DNA from: Marinovum sp.
Lineage (GTDB): Bacteria > Pseudomonadota > Alphaproteobacteria > Rhodobacterales > Rhodobacteraceae
NCBI GenBank assembly: GCA_002684375.1
Contig: NYVC01000127.1
Span: forward strand, 21,027-26,971
Direction: 5' to 3'
DNA length: 5,945 nt
Shown here: positions 5,354 through 5,945 of the stretch, in pieces
Position numbering within the stretch: the stretch's first letter is position 1
Layout of the letters: the number at the start of each line of letters is the position of its first letter
Notes under the pieces: generated by a model
Database searches by the model: none
Told to the model about the DNA's origin: nothing
The model's input: only the letters and a program-made list of their open reading frames with translations
Program-made: the position numbers and the translations under genes

Positions 5354-5945
5354 ATGCTTGCGGATCCGAACCCATCGAGAATTGCTTTTGAAAACGCTCT
5401 GTTTCCTTGCCACCGCTGCCGTCACTGACCGGATCACTCACGGTAGATGTGGCGTTCATTGTCGCCGGTTTTACTGGGCTATCGACCGCGCTACTTCTGG
5501 CACAGGACAGGGTTAAGGTGGCAATTGTCAACGCTGAGACACCCTTTTGGGGGGCCTCAGGACGCAATGGTGGCTTTCGCTGACATGGGGCGCTTTAGCC
5601 AGTGAAAAAGCACGTATCACCCGCTTAGGTGAGGCGAAGAAACCCGAATTTCGGCGCTGCGAAAAAGGCCGCTGTTAAGTTTGTCGCAAATCTGATTGCA
5701 CGCCATGACATCGAGGTAAATTGCCATTCGAAATGGTGAAACAGCACTGGCCCAACGTCCACGGGATATGACGGCGCTGCGCCGGCAGGCTGCTGACGTC
5801 AAAAATGAGTATGGTGTCGAGGCCCGCTATATCAATGCCGTTCATCTAAGCGCCCATGGCTTGACGCGGCCATTTCACGGCACACTGACCATTCCGATTG
5901 GTGTTGCCCTCAATCCACGCAAATACGCAAACGGTCTGTTAGGCG
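5354..5945 (+). pseudogene. Frameshifted FAD-dependent amine oxidoreductase (DAO family, PuuB-like), N-terminal part
   Basis: Pieces of one protein occur in order in changing frames. 5354-5401 gives MLADPNPSRIAFENAL. 5410-5580 gives PPLPSLTGSLTVDVAF followed by the FAD-binding stretch VAGFTGLSTALLLAQ and ending WGASGRNGGFR, then TGA at 5581. 5589-5666 gives GALASEKARITRL through FRRCEK. 5668-5736 gives AAVKFVANLIARHDIEVN, then TGA at 5737. 5729 to the end gives RNGETALAQRPRDMTALRRQ through RPFHGTLTIPIG to ALNPRKYANGLLG. This matches the N-terminal half of glycine/D-amino acid oxidase-like flavoproteins of the gamma-glutamylputrescine oxidase type. Two shifts are mended by dropping one A from the A-runs at 5662-5666 and 5731-5733. 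The others are a net -1 near 5399-5410 and a net -1 around 5581-5590, where a TGA also falls. The first glycine of GxGxxG reads Val (GTC at 5461). It sits 18 nt after potI without a recognisable Shine-Dalgarno. True decay is favoured, since over 5 kb upstream is intact, but sequencing error is possible. Confidence 0.8.

Overview
The window reads as a polyamine (putrescine/spermidine) uptake and catabolism locus from an alphaproteobacterium, most likely a marine Rhodobacterales (Roseobacter-type) bacterium. This placement rests on protein resemblance recalled from memory, moderate GC content and gene order. No rRNA or other phylogenetic marker is present, so the genus is open.

Layout. On the minus strand, reading leftwards, are a GntR/FCD-family regulator (492-1157) and then the first 129 codons of a class III aminotransferase resembling SpuC (putrescine-pyruvate aminotransferase), which runs off the left edge. 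On the plus strand, reading rightwards from a 164-bp divergent intergenic region, is a complete potFGHI-type ABC importer. It consists of a periplasmic binding protein (1322-2407), an ATPase (2480-3625) and two inner-membrane permeases (3627-4517 and 4514-5335). The last three are tightly packed, with gaps of +1 nt and -4 nt. The right end (5354-5945) holds the N-terminal part of a FAD-dependent amine oxidoreductase (DAO/PuuB-like). It can be followed only by changing reading frame several times, so it is a pseudogene or a stretch of poor sequence.

How the parts fit. The importer would bring polyamine into the cell. The aminotransferase would convert putrescine to 4-aminobutanal on the way to GABA. 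The FCD regulator is the obvious candidate to sense a pathway compound and control both directions. Three palindromic TGATCA-centred elements lie in the two regulatory regions. One is between the -35 and -10 of the aminotransferase promoter, one overlaps the likely regulator promoter, and one is upstream of potF. They are candidate operators.

No mobile element, CRISPR array, tRNA or rRNA was seen, and nothing that amounts to a wholly new system. The points most worth checking are the shared operator-like palindromes, the eroded oxidoreductase beside an intact importer, a Trp in the binding pocket that hints at spermidine preference, and a strong hairpin between potF and potG.
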